From the NCBI GenBank assembly GCA_025558095.1, contig JAIVFI010000003.1, positions 124,001-188,000 on the forward strand: a stretch of 64,000 nt of DNA, given 5' to 3'. Under the pieces are notes generated by a model that saw only the letters and a list, made by a program, of their open reading frames with translations, searched no databases and had not been told where the DNA came from. Of the stretch, positions 20,264 through 31,579 are shown piece after piece. Each line of letters opens with the position of its first letter. The stretch's first letter is position 1. The DNA is from Hyaloraphidium curvatum (taxonomy: Eukaryota; Monoblepharomycota; Hyaloraphidiomycetes; Hyaloraphidiales; Hyaloraphidiaceae). The position numbers and the translations under genes were made by a program.

Positions 20264-22201
20264 ATGGCCAACGAAGAAGAGTCTCCGAACGTTTCCGATG
20301 GAGCCCGTGAAGCGCTCGCCCAGGATGGCGACGACTCGGACTCTACAGCCGGCCGCTCCAGCCAGTCCGGAGCAACAGATGCAGAAACGGAGAATGCCAA
20401 GGGCGCGGATGCACCCAAAGCATTGCTGGAAGACACGGACGAAGACTACGGGGAGCCGCTGCCCACGCAGCCCCTCCTTGGGCCGCCGGGTGACCCCGAG
20501 CCGACCAAAGTGTCTATCTCGAGCTGCATCTTCTTCTTCGTCGCTTGTGCGCTCGTTGCCATGAACCTGGCCTACCTGCAACCCTTATTGGATCTTTTGG
20601 GGAAACTTTTCGACGTTGGGGTCTCGGAAGCGGGCTTCATTGCGACGGCGTCGTCTGTCGGCTACATGTTTGGCTTAATCAACGTCTCTCCGCTTGGCGA
20701 CGTTCTTGAGAAGAAGTGGGTCCGATCGTGAGCTTGTTCTTTTCCTTGCATTGACTCGGGGCATGTTCCAGGGTCGTAGTGGTCGCGGTCCTCCTGCTGG
20801 TCGGGATTAACATCGCCTTGGGGTTGGTGCGCAACTACGCTGCCTTCGTTGGCGTCACCTTCGGCATGGGCGTGCTCGCTGGGACCGTGAGTCAATTTCA
20901 GCTTCAGTGATGTTCGTGTCCTCTGACATTCGGCCCGATCAGCTGAACATCATGTTCTCCATGGGCGTCGAGATCGCCCCGCCCGCGCACCGGGGGGCCG
21001 TCCTCGGCTCGATGGTCTCGGGCAACATGTTTGGGGCCCTCGCCGCCCGGCTTGTCGCCGGCGCCGTGACGGACCGCTTCGGCTACCAATGGGTCTTCTT
21101 CCTGGCCGCGACGGAGATGTTCCTGCTCTCCATCGCGCTGCACTTCTTCCTTCCTACCCCGAAGCCCGCCCCGCCGCAGGCGAAAAGAGAAACCGAGGGC
21201 GAACCTACGAGCGGTTTCCGCAGGTTTGCTGCCTCGTATTGGGAGGTATTTTCATCCATGGGCACGCTGCTGGTGCAACATCCCCTCCTATTGAAAGGCA
21301 AGTTCTGGGCACCCAACCGACTTCGCTTCTGAACGGTCACCGCGAGCAGTGTGCACGATGGCCTTCCTGACCTTCACCGCCTTCTCCACCTTCTGGGTGA
21401 CCTCGACCTTTCTCCTTGCCGGGCCCCCGTACTTCCTCACCCCGCAGGGGATCGGCATGCTCGGCCTCGCGGGCATCGCCGGCATCCTTGTCACTCCAGT
21501 GCTGGGTTACCTCGCGGACAGGGTCCGCTACTACTTCGTGAGCTCCCCGCACGGGGTCGTCCCCGCCTCGTTTAGAAGCTGACCCCTTCCGGCAAAGCTG
21601 AACGCGATTGGCACGACCTTCAGCGTGCTCATATGGACCAGCCTATTCTTGTTTGGGAGCCGGTCGCTCGCCGTGGTCTTCCTCGGCGCCTTCTTCCTGG
21701 ACGTCGCCACCTTCTCCGTCACCCTGGTCAACCGTACCGTGGCGCTGAAGCACCTGCCGCACGCCCTGGCCCGCGTGAACGCAATCTGTGGGTGCATGCA
21801 CGGAACCGCCGGCGAGGATCCCGTTGACCCGCCCCCGTCCCGCAGACAGCGTCTCCTTCTGCATCGGCAACTCGCTGGGATCCGCGCTCGGCCCATGGCT
21901 CTGGGCGTCGTACGGATGGCTCGGCACCGCCGCGGTGGGGATCGGGTGCGCCGTCGCGGTGCAGATCCTCGGGCTGTGGCGGGTCGCGGAGGAGCGGGCA
22001 CCGCTGCAGCCGAAGGCCGACGTCGAGACCGGATCGGAATCGCGGTACGGGGCGACCGACGTGGCCGTCCGAAGACCGTCGGGGGCGGGCGAGGTACCGG
22101 AGGTCGCGCAGGTTGCAAACGGGAAGAACCCGGGGAGAGTCGACAGCGACACCAGCGTGGAGAGCGATAGCGGTGTCTGTGACATTGGAAACGCAGCATA
22201 G
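20264..22201 (+). CDS. MFS-type multi-pass transporter
   Basis: Six exons (20264-20715, 20772-20886, 20943-21297, 21350-21537, 21598-21787, 21846-22201), 551 residues; start in CGCCGCCATGG. A ~85-residue acidic N-tail precedes about 12 membrane segments. FIATASSVGYMFGLINVSPLGDVLEKK holds the TM2-TM3 motif A in degraded form. MFSMGVEIAPPAHRGAVLGSMVSGN and FGYQWVFFLAATEM fit TM4-TM5/6 of the superfamily, and GLAGIAGILVTPVLGYLADR is the second-half motif. One intron (21298-21349) starts GC rather than GT (AAAG|GCAAGT). The acceptor of the next intron (AAAG at 21597) is less certain. No sugar or drug signature was recognised, so the substrate is open. It is head-to-head with the arylsulfatase gene, 164 bp apart. 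Confidence 0.82.
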
Positions 22202-22302
22202 AGCTGATAGACTGGCTCACATTCAACGCACGAAAACACACGTGCAACGACCGTTCGTAGGCTTACTGCTTTGCCCACTCTCCACAAGCACCGGCATCCA
22301 AA

Positions 22303-23230
22303 TCAGAGCCTGGCCTCGGCGCCCCTCGCCTTCTCCTCCTGCCTCGCCATGTGCATCCCCACCCACTTGTCCATCACCGCAGCGCACCCGGCGTCGTCCC
22401 TGTACGCGCCACCGTGCATCGTCGCCAGCATGCGCGGCTCCTTGCCCCGCAGCGCATCGAAGTACGAGCGCACGCGGGGGTCAGAGAAGTCGAAGTCGAA
22501 CTGCGAGTCCGGGGCGAGGAGCTGCTGCGCGGTGATGAGCGGGGAGGGGAAGGCGCCGGTGTGGGAGAAGAGGTCGCCGCAGAAGAGGGTGCGGGAGGAG
22601 CGCTCGAAGAGGAAGCCACACTGCGGGAGCGGAGGGATGAGATACCGTTGAATACGGACTAACGGAAGGGAAGCGTACCTCGGGGGCTCCGTTGAAGTGG
22701 TTCGGGCAGTCGATCCAGTCGAGGACCTTGCCGCCGCCGAGGTCCAGGGTCTCGCCGTTCTTCAAGGACTGTAACGGACCGATTCAGGTCAGGGCAGATC
22801 AGACGAACGGCCAGCAACGCCCCACCTTGACCCTCTTGATCCCCTTCGGCCCGGTCCGCGTCTCCACCATCTTCTCGGAGCAGACGACCTCGAGCTGCGG
22901 GCACTCCTCGAGCCACAGCCTCAGCGCGCCCATCTGGTCGCGCGCCCACAGGGTAACCGCGAGGTAGCGCAGCTTCCGCGGGTCGACCACGGTGGCCACG
23001 GCATCGCGCAGCGCGGCCCAGCCGCCCTTGAACCCCGTCAGGTACAGCAGCGGGGACGGCGCCTCGATCAGGTACGCGTTGTTGGAGAACGGGTTGGCGG
23101 GCTTGACGTCGATGACGGGCGAGCGCACGTCGGCGCCCACGGGCTGCGAGATGCGGTGAAGGCCGGGCGCGACTTCGGCGATGGTTGTGCCCGTGGCGGC
23201 GTCGACCAGGCGGGGGGTCGGGGCGGCCAT
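22303..23230 (-). CDS. Metallo-beta-lactamase-fold protein with degraded metal site
   Basis: Three exons (23230-22826, 22768-22679, 22620-22303), 270 residues; an upstream in-frame ATG at 23374 would add 48 residues that could target an organelle. The order of strands and loops follows the MBL fold: PVIDVKPANPFSNNAYLIEA, a central VTLWARDQMGALRLW, CPNHFNGAPE, LFCGDLFS and MLATMHGG. In active members the central loop reads HxHxDH or HxExDH; here only Asp remains (LWARDQ). The later His (NHF), Asp (GDLF) and His (MHGG) positions look kept. So the usual two-metal centre is probably absent or altered. It may be a scaffold, a one-metal enzyme or a binding protein. Introns are 57 and 58 bp. Confidence 0.7.
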
Positions 23231-23527
23231 TGTGCGCGAAACAGAGGAGGAAAGGGCGGCAAGAAAGTGGATATCGGAGGCCGGCTGCCTCGGGACAAAA
23301 GGGGAAAGGGTGGCGAGAGATTGGATCTGGGAGACAGGCGGCCGCGTGCGGGAGAAAGGGTTGATCCAGCGCAAGGCCCCTATGCGCTCAAGTGATCTGC
23401 ATCAAAATGGCATTCGTTCATCATTGAAATGTTCCTCCGATGTGGAGCAACATCCGAGCGAGGCTGCACGGCCACCACTTGGGCGGTCCGAATGTCCTCG
23501 AGCCACCATGGCCTCCCACCGGCGCAC

Positions 23528-24488
23528 CTAGTGCCTTCCGATGCCGTAGAGCCCTGACCTCAGCCCGTTCACCGCCAGCAGCCCTCCGTCGGCCACGATC
23601 CCCGCTCCCGTGACGTAAGACGATTCGTCGCTGGCGAGGAAGGTGACGACCCGCGCCATCTCGTCGGGGTCCGCCATGCGGCCAATGGGCTCCATCCCGG
23701 CGACGGCGTCCATGGCGGCCTTGTTCTGGCTGAGGTTCAAACCGTCGAAGATGTCTAGCGGGGGCCGGGGGAACGGACGATCAGCAGCCATCCGCCTCCC
23801 CGAATCCAAGCCACCCACTGGTATCGATGGCACCGGGCTGGAGCGCATTGACACGGATGTTGCGCGTCGACAGGTCGATCGCGGCCCACTTGACAAGCCC
23901 CATGCACGCGTGCTTGCTCATCGTGTAGGCGAAGGGTCCGAGGGTGCCGCTGGCTCCGGCGACCGACGCGGTGACGATGATGCTCGCCGTCTCCTTGATG
24001 CGCTTGTCCCGCTTGGCCATGCTCCGCACGACGGCTTTCATCCCGTAGTAGACGCCCGTCACGTTGACGGCCATGATCCTTTCGTAGACGTCGGTCGGGT
24101 GGTTTTCCATTGCCACCTCCCACTGCGGCTCCGAACCGATGCCGGCGTTCAGGAAAGCAACGTCCAGGGGGCCGAACTCCTTCTCCGCCGCCGCCACCGC
24201 GTCGCCCCACTGCGCCTCCCGGGTCACATCCAGCGGCACGAACACCGCCTTGGCGCCGGAGCCGTTGGCCTTGCTCTCCGCTTCGATCTTGGAGACGAGC
24301 TCCCGCCCGAGCCTTTCGTTGGCCGGGACGTCCGTGACGACCACGTTGGCGCCTTCCTGCGCGAGCCGGAGCGCGGTGGCGCGGCCCATGCCCTTGGGCG
24401 ACGCGGCGCCCGAGATGAGCGCCGTGCGCGGGAGGCCGACGCTGTGGTTGAACAGGCGCGGCGCGCGGCTGAGCATCTTGCTGGCCAT
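23528..24488 (-). CDS. Short-chain dehydrogenase/reductase (SDR)
   Basis: Two exons, 24488-23819 and 23754-23528, with a 64-bp GTGGGT...TAG intron; 298 residues, normal for classical SDRs. [18 protein letters not shown] is the dinucleotide-binding loop. DVT (LDVTRE) contacts the adenine, LNAGIG is the NAG motif, and TASVAGASG with YTMSKHA supply the catalytic Ser and the Tyr-x3-Lys pair. The C-terminus [20 protein letters not shown] is typical of the family. [10 protein letters not shown] after strand 2 (Asp in TDV) suggests NAD preference, as expected for classical SDRs with an acidic residue there. Substrate unknown. The first ~15 residues ([12 protein letters not shown]) could be a weak mitochondrial signal. 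Confidence 0.88.
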
Positions 24489-24626
24489 TGCAGGCGGTCG
24501 ATAATTCCGCGGCAAATTCGCTCGTTGGTGTACAGGAGTTGGGATTCGGCAGTGGGAGACGGTCGTTGCCACGCGCCACCACAGCCCCACCCGGCACGAC
24601 CAGCGTCATCCTGTGTGGAGTCGTGA

Positions 24627-26044
24627 ATGAATACCAAAGTCGCTCCCATTGCAAGCATCACATCATCCGGTTATCGCCTCCTAAATCCGATTGTACGGCA
24701 CGAAAAGGCATTAACGCAATCGAGTGCGGGGACGAGCGTCCCCTGTCAAGTTCTTCGACCGCAAAGATGTCCTTCCGCCACACTTTCCACGCTGCCGCCC
24801 GAGCTCCTGCGCCAGATCACGGCCCGGCTCTCGCTATGCGACCTGTACCGGCTCCGGGGGCTCTGTCGCGGCCTGTGCCGCGCCGCATCGGAGCTCTTCC
24901 TCAAGCGCGTCGCGTCGCGCGACTGGGCCGCTTTCGAAGGGGAGCTGCTGCTCGAAGAGCGCGGGTCGTTCAGGGTGACGCCGGCCAAGACCGCGTGCCA
25001 CCTCGATTTCGGACCGCTGCGCCCGTTTTCGGTCGGCAGGCTGCTCCGCAGGGCCGGCTTCGCGCCGCAATCGCAGAGGGCGGACGAGGCCATCAGCTGG
25101 TTCATGGAGGAGTCGGCCGCCGCCGCCGGACGCGTCGCAATCGGACTCGGCATGACGGAAGACGAAGTCGCTGAAGAGGCCGTTCGGCGCTTCTTCGTAC
25201 TGCAGGAGTGCGACGACCAAAAGGACATCGCCAGGCTCTCGGACCTGGCCCAAAAGATGAGGATCTTTGTGCGCCACGCCGGTTTCCCGGATGGAGACGC
25301 CCTGGTCTGGAAAATGGTGGAAGCTGCGTGGACAACGGCCGAGACGTACGACCACTTCGGCTCTGGTTACGCCCTGACGGTCCTCCTCCACGGAAGCGAT
25401 CTCCTGTCCTGGTGCCGCGAGGAGCTCGCCTCGGGTGCACGTCGCTTCTACAAGTGGGCCGGCATTTGTGGCAGCGAAGCTCTCACGGGCTTCACCAGAT
25501 CACTCATGTGGATGGCCTACGCGGTCGACGGGATCGAGTACCGTGACATCGGGCGTTTCCTTGCTCTTACCGAGGATCTTCAGCTGGCGGATAAGGTCCG
25601 TGTTCTGGACCTCATCCGCGGAGACTGGACCGACACCCGAATGTCGCCGTCGAGGTCCTGCAGGGAGCCCTGGCCGAAGCGAACGAGGATGCCGCCCGTG
25701 CTCTCTTCGACGCCATCGCGTCGGAACCGCTGCTGCTGTGCCATGCCGTCGTGCACGTGCTGCTTCGCAACCCCTCGCTCCCCGGCATCGACCTGCAATC
25801 CCCCTTGGGCCCCCTGGGAAGCGCCGAGAAACCCATTGCCGAGGACATCGTGTTTGCCGAACGGTTCGCAGCCCTCACCCTGCAGTCGGATCCTCCCCGG
25901 GAGAACGTCGAGGCGTTCGTGGCTGCGAACGGGCTCCGCGGTGCGCCGGTGTGGAAGGAGGTGGCCGCCGCCGTCGCGGAACGGGCCCGTCGGCGGGGCA
26001 TCGAGGCGGCGGGCACGTGGAAGCTGGAAGAGCTGCTAAGCTGA
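24627..26044 (+). pseudogene. F-box-like family protein, copy 1 (one-base frameshift)
   Basis: The first reading frame (ATG 24627) encodes LPPELLRQITARLSLCDLYRLRGLCR, an F-box-like N-terminus, and the family body (HLDFGPLRPFSVGRLLRRAGF, WCREELASGARRFYKWAG, LADKVRVLDLI). After GDWTDT (about nt 25635) homology moves to another frame (NVAVEVLQGALAEANEDAARALFDAI from nt 25640, on to LEELLS at 26041). One missing A in the CCCGAATGTC stretch explains it. Compared with the intact copy at 38808-40103, both parts are colinear, so the gene was recently whole. It is either a young pseudogene or an assembly indel. The start is also unclear: another ATG (24767), placed like those of the other copies, lies in a different frame from the F-box. 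Confidence 0.65.
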
Positions 26045-26314
26045 TGCGGATCCGCGAAGCTTTGGGAGGCGGCCGGCCGGGGCGAGCCTGCTGTTGCGAT
26101 GCCGCCACCGTCTCGAAGCGTGTCTGACCGAGGGCGGTTGAAGAGAATATCTGTAGCGTGGGATGGGCTTGATCGATGATACCAAGAGCCACCTTTCTGC
26201 AGTCAAATCCAGCTCCGCCGCCTCGGCTGCTGTGCAGCGGGGGCACCGGCGGAAAATCCGTCGCGCCCGACAAGAACCCCGAATCGTCCTCCCTGCCGCG
26301 CCTCCTCCACCGCC

Positions 26315-27805
26315 ATGCCGCCCAGACGGAGGCGCGTAGCAGGCGACAATGCCGCTGCGGACGACGTTCCCGGCCCGGCACCGGCGGAACCCACCGGCGA
26401 GGCGGTCCTTTGCGAGCTCCGCCGTTCCGGCCCCTCGCGCAGCAACGCCCTCCTCCAGGCCGCGCTATTCCTGTGCCTCGTCGGCTTCACGTGGCTTCTG
26501 GCCGTTGCTCCGCCCGCGGCACATGGCCTTGCCCGCACAGCGCGGCTCCCGCAGCCGCTGACGGCCATCGGCGTCTCCCACTGGACCCGCGCCGCGCCGC
26601 TGCACGCCGCAAACAGGACGCACGCGTGGCAGCTGGGCGAGATCGAGGGACGGCTGGCCGCGGCCATCGAGAACGCGGGCAAGGGTCCCGTCCTGGACGC
26701 AATTTTGGGCAGGGTGAGGGAGCTGGCCGGGCAGACCGTCGACGGAGACGCAGAAGCGGTGCTGGCCGCGCTCAGGGCGGCCAGGGCGACGACCGCGGAC
26801 CTGGACAGGGGCAGAGGCTCCCTGTCGTTCCTCAAGCGCGTGTTCAACCTCGTCAACGCCATGTGGGCCGTCGGCATCATCGGCGTCACCATCTCTCTCG
26901 CGCCGGTCCTGGCCGCGTTCCTGCCCACGATCATCGGCGCCTTGATCGGCATCCTGCGGAGCCTGTGGAGCGTGTTCGGCCCCATCATCATTCTACTCTT
27001 TGTTTACGGTTGGCGGCCTGCACTCTACCTGCTCGCGGCCTCGTCCTTTGGTTCCGTCGACGACCAAGACATCTCGGTGGACGTTCGGATCTACTCGGCC
27101 ATGCTCGTGGCCCTCCTTTCGTCGAGCGCCGCGTCGTGGACCATGGCAGAGCTGTATTCCGTCGCGGTGCTGGAACGGGAGCCGGCCAACGCCTTGGCGA
27201 TGCTCGCCCCGGGCGCGCTGCTCGCGCCGCTGGCCCACATCACCGGCTCCCGCCTCCTCGGCTTCCTCACAGTCGTCTCCATATTCTCCGCCCTCGGTGC
27301 CGGCATGCAGGCCTTCCCCGGCGGATACGTTGTCGGCTTCGGCTCCAAGAGCGCGCTTAACCGCAGCCTGGCCGCCGCCTGCATGCTCACCGTCGCCACG
27401 GCCGCGATCCAGGCCCTCGGCACCGACGCCCACCGCGCCCTCCTCGCCCCCTTCTCCCCGGGCCTGCAGACGTTCGGCGCCTCGGTGTACTACCTCGCCC
27501 TCCTCATCCGCTCCTCCTCGGTCTACATGGGCTTCCAACCTCAATTCGCGGGCGGCATGCTGGCCTCCCTCGTCCTGGGCGCGCTCGCCGGCACCGTGGG
27601 CACCGGCCTGTCGTACCTGCAGAACACCGCGTTCGTGTTCGCCTACCTGTTCGCGCTGGACGCGGCCATGTGGCTCGGGTCGGGGGTGAGCTTCTGGCTG
27701 GGGGTGCTGGTGGCCAGCTGCGGGATGGTGGGGGCCGCGTACGCCGCGCATAGGTATCCGGCGGTGCTCGAGGCGTTGTACGGCATGGTGCCGGGGTCGG
27801 GATAG
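26315..27805 (+). CDS. Multi-pass membrane protein, family unknown
   Basis: Single-exon, 496 residues. One N-terminal membrane segment (LLQAALFLCLVGFTWLLAVA) is followed by about 110 hydrophilic residues including an N-glycosylation sequon (NRT) and a helical stretch. From about residue 190 to the end there are roughly 9-10 further hydrophobic segments (for example MWAVGIIGVTISLAPVLAAF, IIGALIGILRSLWSVFGPII, MLASLVLGALAGTVGTGL). No transporter, channel or enzyme motif was recognised. The luminal or extracellular placement of the first loop is inferred from the charge pattern. The start at 26315 follows CGCC. It lies between F-box copy 1 and the first of two paralogous membrane proteins but shows no clear similarity to them. 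Confidence 0.65.
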   Translation: MPPRRRRVAGDNAAADDVPGPAPAEPTGEAVLCELRRSGPSRSNALLQAALFLCLVGFTWLLAVAPPAAHGLARTARLPQPLTAIGVSHWTRAAPLHAANRTHAWQLGEIEGRLAAAIENAGKGPVLDAILGRVRELAGQTVDGDAEAVLAALRAARATTADLDRGRGSLSFLKRVFNLVNAMWAVGIIGVTISLAPVLAAFLPTIIGALIGILRSLWSVFGPIIILLFVYGWRPALYLLAASSFGSVDDQDISVDVRIYSAMLVALLSSSAASWTMAELYSVAVLEREPANALAMLAPGALLAPLAHITGSRLLGFLTVVSIFSALGAGMQAFPGGYVVGFGSKSALNRSLAAACMLTVATAAIQALGTDAHRALLAPFSPGLQTFGASVYYLALLIRSSSVYMGFQPQFAGGMLASLVLGALAGTVGTGLSYLQNTAFVFAYLFALDAAMWLGSGVSFWLGVLVASCGMVGAAYAAHRYPAVLEALYGMVPGSG

Positions 27806-28089
27806 GGGGACCGAGCGTATCGACTCTGCTGTTGTGGTCGGGCGAGGATGAACGAGGCCACTCCAGGTCAAAGCCCTGTCTCTCTGCACCCCTGACTGGC
27901 ATGATGCGGGATCAGGATAGGGAAAGCTGAGGTATACGATCACGGTTGTGGCTGGCGAGGCGAGGCTGCACCGATCCGAGCCCGATCGGTGCCCTGTCTC
28001 CCCGCACCCCGTCCAACCTTCCAAACGCGAGAAACGCCGAGTTCGACCCCGCCTGCGCGCGCGACGGCACTTCTCCGCACCCCGCCGCC

Positions 28090-29648
28090 ATGTTCACGGA
28101 ACGGGAATGGCTGGTCATGTTCCCTCGGGAGCCTGCCCCCTTCGCGGGGCCGTCCCTCGTCGACCGCCCCGCCGACCCCGCCAAAGCCCTCCGTGAAAGC
28201 GACCCGCTGACCCGCCGCAATTTCCTCGCTGCACTGGCGCCCTGGCCGCTCGTGCGGAACCTTGTGCGGGTGCAGCTCGCGCTGACGCCGTACGTCTCGC
28301 GCGTCGCCCTGCGGTTCGGCCCCTCGGCCCTGTTCACGGGCACCGTGCTGGCGGGTACGGTGGTCCTCAACGCGGGGACCTTCCGTGCGTTCCATACGGC
28401 GCAGCTCGCCGTCGGCATCGCGTCGGTGAGCCTCTTCTTCCTCACCACCCTGGTGATTGCCTTGTATTCGCGCGGGTTCCAGAGCCTGATCACGCTGCCG
28501 ACCTTTCGGGGGACCAGAGGGACCTCCGGGACTTCCGGATCGGCATCGGCGGAATACGGGTGGCATCCGTTTGCCACCATGGCCCGTTATCAGCAGTTGC
28601 TCTCGGACGGCTCGAAAGGACCCGTCGACAGCGATCCGGAAGCAAAAGAAAGCTCGCTCATAAATGAATCCGGAGCGTCTCTTCTCTTCCAGCACGATTC
28701 CGACGACTCCCATTGCCCTTGCTCGGATTGTACGCGAGCGCTGACGGATCGTGCCGGTCCGTTCCAGCTTCTTGAAATCAGCCTTCGGGTCTTGACCCTC
28801 GACGTCTTGGTTATGTTTGCGGTTTGGACGCCGTTTGTTTCTTTTGGGGCCGAATACTGGAGAATTTGGTGGTGTGCCCTGTTCGGCGCGTTCTTTGTTC
28901 TGAACGTGCTCGACCTGAACACCCTGAACGCTCTTGTTCGCTTCACGGACAACGTCGCCGTCATCCTTCTGAAGCAGCGGGTGCGACGCAGGGCCGTCGT
29001 CCTGGCACTGCGCGACTTCTACCGCCGGCTGAGGGCCTCGCTCGACGGAGAGGAGTCTGAGCTCGCCGATCCGGCCTCCGAACCCCATGTGGTGCTCCAC
29101 GCATTCCTGGCGGACGCTTGGCAGCGCGGATTCGTGACTTTCTCGTCGGGCGGGCTGTCGACCATAGTGATCTACTGCGTCGCGCCGACCGTTGGCGCCA
29201 TGGCCAACCTGGTGGGTGGATCGCGGACCCCGGCCCTCCGTTTCCGACCCCGTTCCAGATCGCAGGCAACTGCATCCCGGTTTGGATTCCACTCGCCTGG
29301 CTCCGATACCTCCTCCTCCTCGCCATCGACCTCGTCAACCACTCCGTGGCCAACAACGAGCTCGACGTCGTCCGCAGCATGTACGTCGACGCCCGCGCAT
29401 CCCTCCGTCTCGCGATACCGCGGGCCAAGGGCGACCTCCGTTCCCTCATGGAGGACCACGACCGCATCCTGGCCTCGCTGGAGCGCAACGAGCGCTACAG
29501 GGCGCGGTTCCTCGGGTTCGCGGTGGACTTTGCGGTTGCGAGGACGGTCGCGCTGACGCTGTTCACGGTGGGGATCGGGCTGTGGAGCGTGCTGCGGTCG
29601 TCGGGGGTGTACCTGACGGTGGAGATGGCGTGTTCATCCGATCGGTGA
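28090..29648 (+). CDS. Multi-pass membrane protein, paralogue A
   Basis: Two exons, 28090-29211 and 29259-29648, around a very short 47-bp intron (GTGGGT...CAG), 503 residues. There are about 7 hydrophobic segments with a long hydrophilic loop in the middle that includes CPCSDC. An amphipathic region (KQRVRRRAVVLALRDFYRRLRASL) precedes the last segments. The C-terminus LFTVGIGLWSVLRSSGVYLTVEMAC aligns directly with AFTIGVGMWSVLRGAGIGVTIEMAC of the protein at 35856-37470, and both genes carry one intron at an equivalent place before the last third. They are thus paralogues. The middle loop Cys pairs (CPCSDC here, CSCPKAGC there) also correspond. No known family was recognised; chemosensory-receptor-like or channel-like roles are pure speculation. 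Confidence 0.72.
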
Positions 29649-29696
29649 GCGGGAACAATAGAAGGTATTTACAGTATTGAGCGGGCAATCTGGGCT

Positions 29697-30963
29697 TTAC
29701 ACGGCAATGCTGGCTGCCAGGACAAAGACGGCGAGGGCGAGGGGAGCGGAGAAGGTTCCGGCTCCCCGGCGCCCGCTGCTCGGCACACTGCTTGCGGATG
29801 CCGACGCCGTAGCAGACGCGGTCGAAGCAGCCGCAGCAGAAGAAGAAGCCGTCGTCGACGCCGCCACGATCGTGGTCTCCGTCCCCTCCACCGCCGCGAA
29901 CGCGTTCACGTCCGCCACGGCGTACCCCAGCTTCCCCGTCAGCGTCGCCCAGAACGCCGCGTCCGTCCCCGGCTGCACGCAGACCTTGCCCCCGCACCCT
30001 TTGGTGCACTGCAGCGTCGCGTCGGTGTTCACATCGGCGCACTGCCCGTTCGCCGGCCCCGTGCAGCCCAGGTAGTACGGGGCCGCCTTGCGCGCGTGGT
30101 AGTGGTACACGATCCGGCCCTCCGTTTCGCCGAGGTTTGGGTTGCCGGCGGGGACGGGGCCCCAGTGGCCGCCGCATTCGTCGACGACGGGGGTGCTGCC
30201 GTTGATGTCGAAGTAGCCGTAGATCCCGTGGCCGTCAGAGGCGTAGCCGATGAGGGGGGAGTGGGTGGTCGAGGTGATGTTCGGGAAGTAGCAGTCGGCG
30301 GCCTGCGGCAAGGCGTCAGTGGGAGAGAACCGGGCTGCGGCGTGGCGGAATCACCTTGTGGTAGTGCTGCACGGAGTCAATGAACCCCGGGGTGACGTGG
30401 CCGCCGCACGTGAACGGGAACCCCGTATCGTCGACATCGACCCCTCCGGCGTCCGTAGGTCCGTAGATGGGCGTCCCGGCAACGAGGTACCCCAAGTCCC
30501 CGGCCTTTCCCACGGGCACGTGGTCCGCGCCGCCCGTCTCGGGGGCGATGGGCACGGAAAACGTCGCGGTCTTGGGCGACGGGCAGTCGCCGGGGTAGGC
30601 GCACAGGCACGAGCTCCACCCGAGCTTGGAGCACTCGGAGTCGGTCACGCAGTACGACTCGTTGTAGCCTTTGGGACAATAAGGATATACGGCGTAGTCC
30701 GGCAGGCTGTTTGTCGTCAGCGTCCTGTGCGTCGCGTTGGTCGACCAGACGGCCACGCGCGCGGGGAGGTCGCAGGGGTCCGTGTGCAGCCCGGACTTGG
30801 GGAGGTACGCGCGGCCGGCCCAGCTCGACACGTTGGCGGAGCACGAGGCGCCGCCCGCGCCGCCCATGCCGCCGGGGCCGCCGGGTGGCGGACCGACGGG
30901 TTGGGCGGCGGCGGCGGCGGCGAGGGCGAGGACGAGGACGCCGGCGAGTTTGAACGAAGCCAT
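29697..30963 (-). CDS. Secreted YHYH-domain protein, probably GPI-anchored
   Basis: Two exons, 30963-30355 and 30302-29697, with a 52-bp intron (GTGATT...CAG) in phase 0; 404 residues. A signal peptide (LAGVLVLALAAAAAAQ) starts the protein. The body is rich in Cys and has DHVPVGKAGDLGYLVAGTPIYG and HGIYGYFDINGSTPVVDECGGHWG, with HYHK and YHYH tetrads, matching the YHYH domain family found in secreted proteins of microbes. Several N-glycosylation sequons (NVS, NAT, NES, NIT, NGS) are visible. A Ser/Ala/Thr-rich stalk and a final hydrophobic tail (APLALAVFVLAASIAV) after SSGRRG suggest a GPI anchor and a cell-wall or surface location. Molecular function of the family is not known; the His-rich tetrads could bind metal. 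Confidence 0.8.
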
Positions 30964-31220
30964 GGCGGTTCGGAAGGCGTTGCGGACCTGCGCCGGTCGT
31001 TCGAGCCCCGCCTTTTTGAGCCGGGACGTTGCTGATGCTTCGGGTCCAGCGATTGTTCCCGGCTGGACTCAGCGTCCGTGCACAGCACCCGTCACCGCGC
31101 TCCCCCGAGGGTTTCCGCGCCGTCCCCCACACGTCATGCACTCAGCGACCTCTCCTCCGAAGCTATTGGGTTTTTGACGTGGCGGGCGTCGCAGGACCTG
31201 GAATGGGAGTTGACTGCTCG

Positions 31221-31250
31221 CTTTTATATCTGTGGGATGTGGCTGTGCGC
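31221..31250 (-). promoter_or_regulatory. Candidate TATA promoter for the YHYH gene
   Basis: Read on the minus strand this is GCGCACAGCCACATCCCACA followed by GATATAAAAG, a TATA-like box about 260 bp upstream of the YHYH start codon at 30963. The same upstream motif and a TATATAAAG box occur in the opposite orientation on the other side. Confidence 0.45.
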
Positions 31251-31259
31251 TCCCCTCGG

Positions 31260-31369
31260 GGAGTCCCCAGGGAGTCCCCAGGGAGTCGCCAGGGAGTCCC
31301 CAGGGAGTCGCCAGGGAGTCCCCAGGGAGTCGCCAGGGAGTCGCCAGGGAGTCTCCGGGGAGTCGCTTA
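31260..31369. repeat. 11-bp minisatellite, left arm
   Basis: About ten head-to-tail copies of GGAGTCSCCAG; the third base from the TC varies C/G and the last two units are degenerate (GGAGTCTCCGG, GGAGTCGCTTA). It lies inside the left arm of the inverted repeat. Confidence 0.9.
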
Positions 31370-31579
31370 CGAAGCAAGCAATAATCACGCGCGTGGGCGA
31401 GGGCGTCGATCCCCAACAGGAGGCGACGGAGGCGACGGAGGCGAGTGATGGAGGCGATGGAAACGACGGGCGGATTGTTGGGGATCAGACGCCCTCGCCC
31501 ACGCGGGCTCTCGTTTTGGGATCGCCGGGGCTAGTGTGGAGGAACTGCGCAGTCGTTTGCTGCGCAGTCGGCTAAAGCA

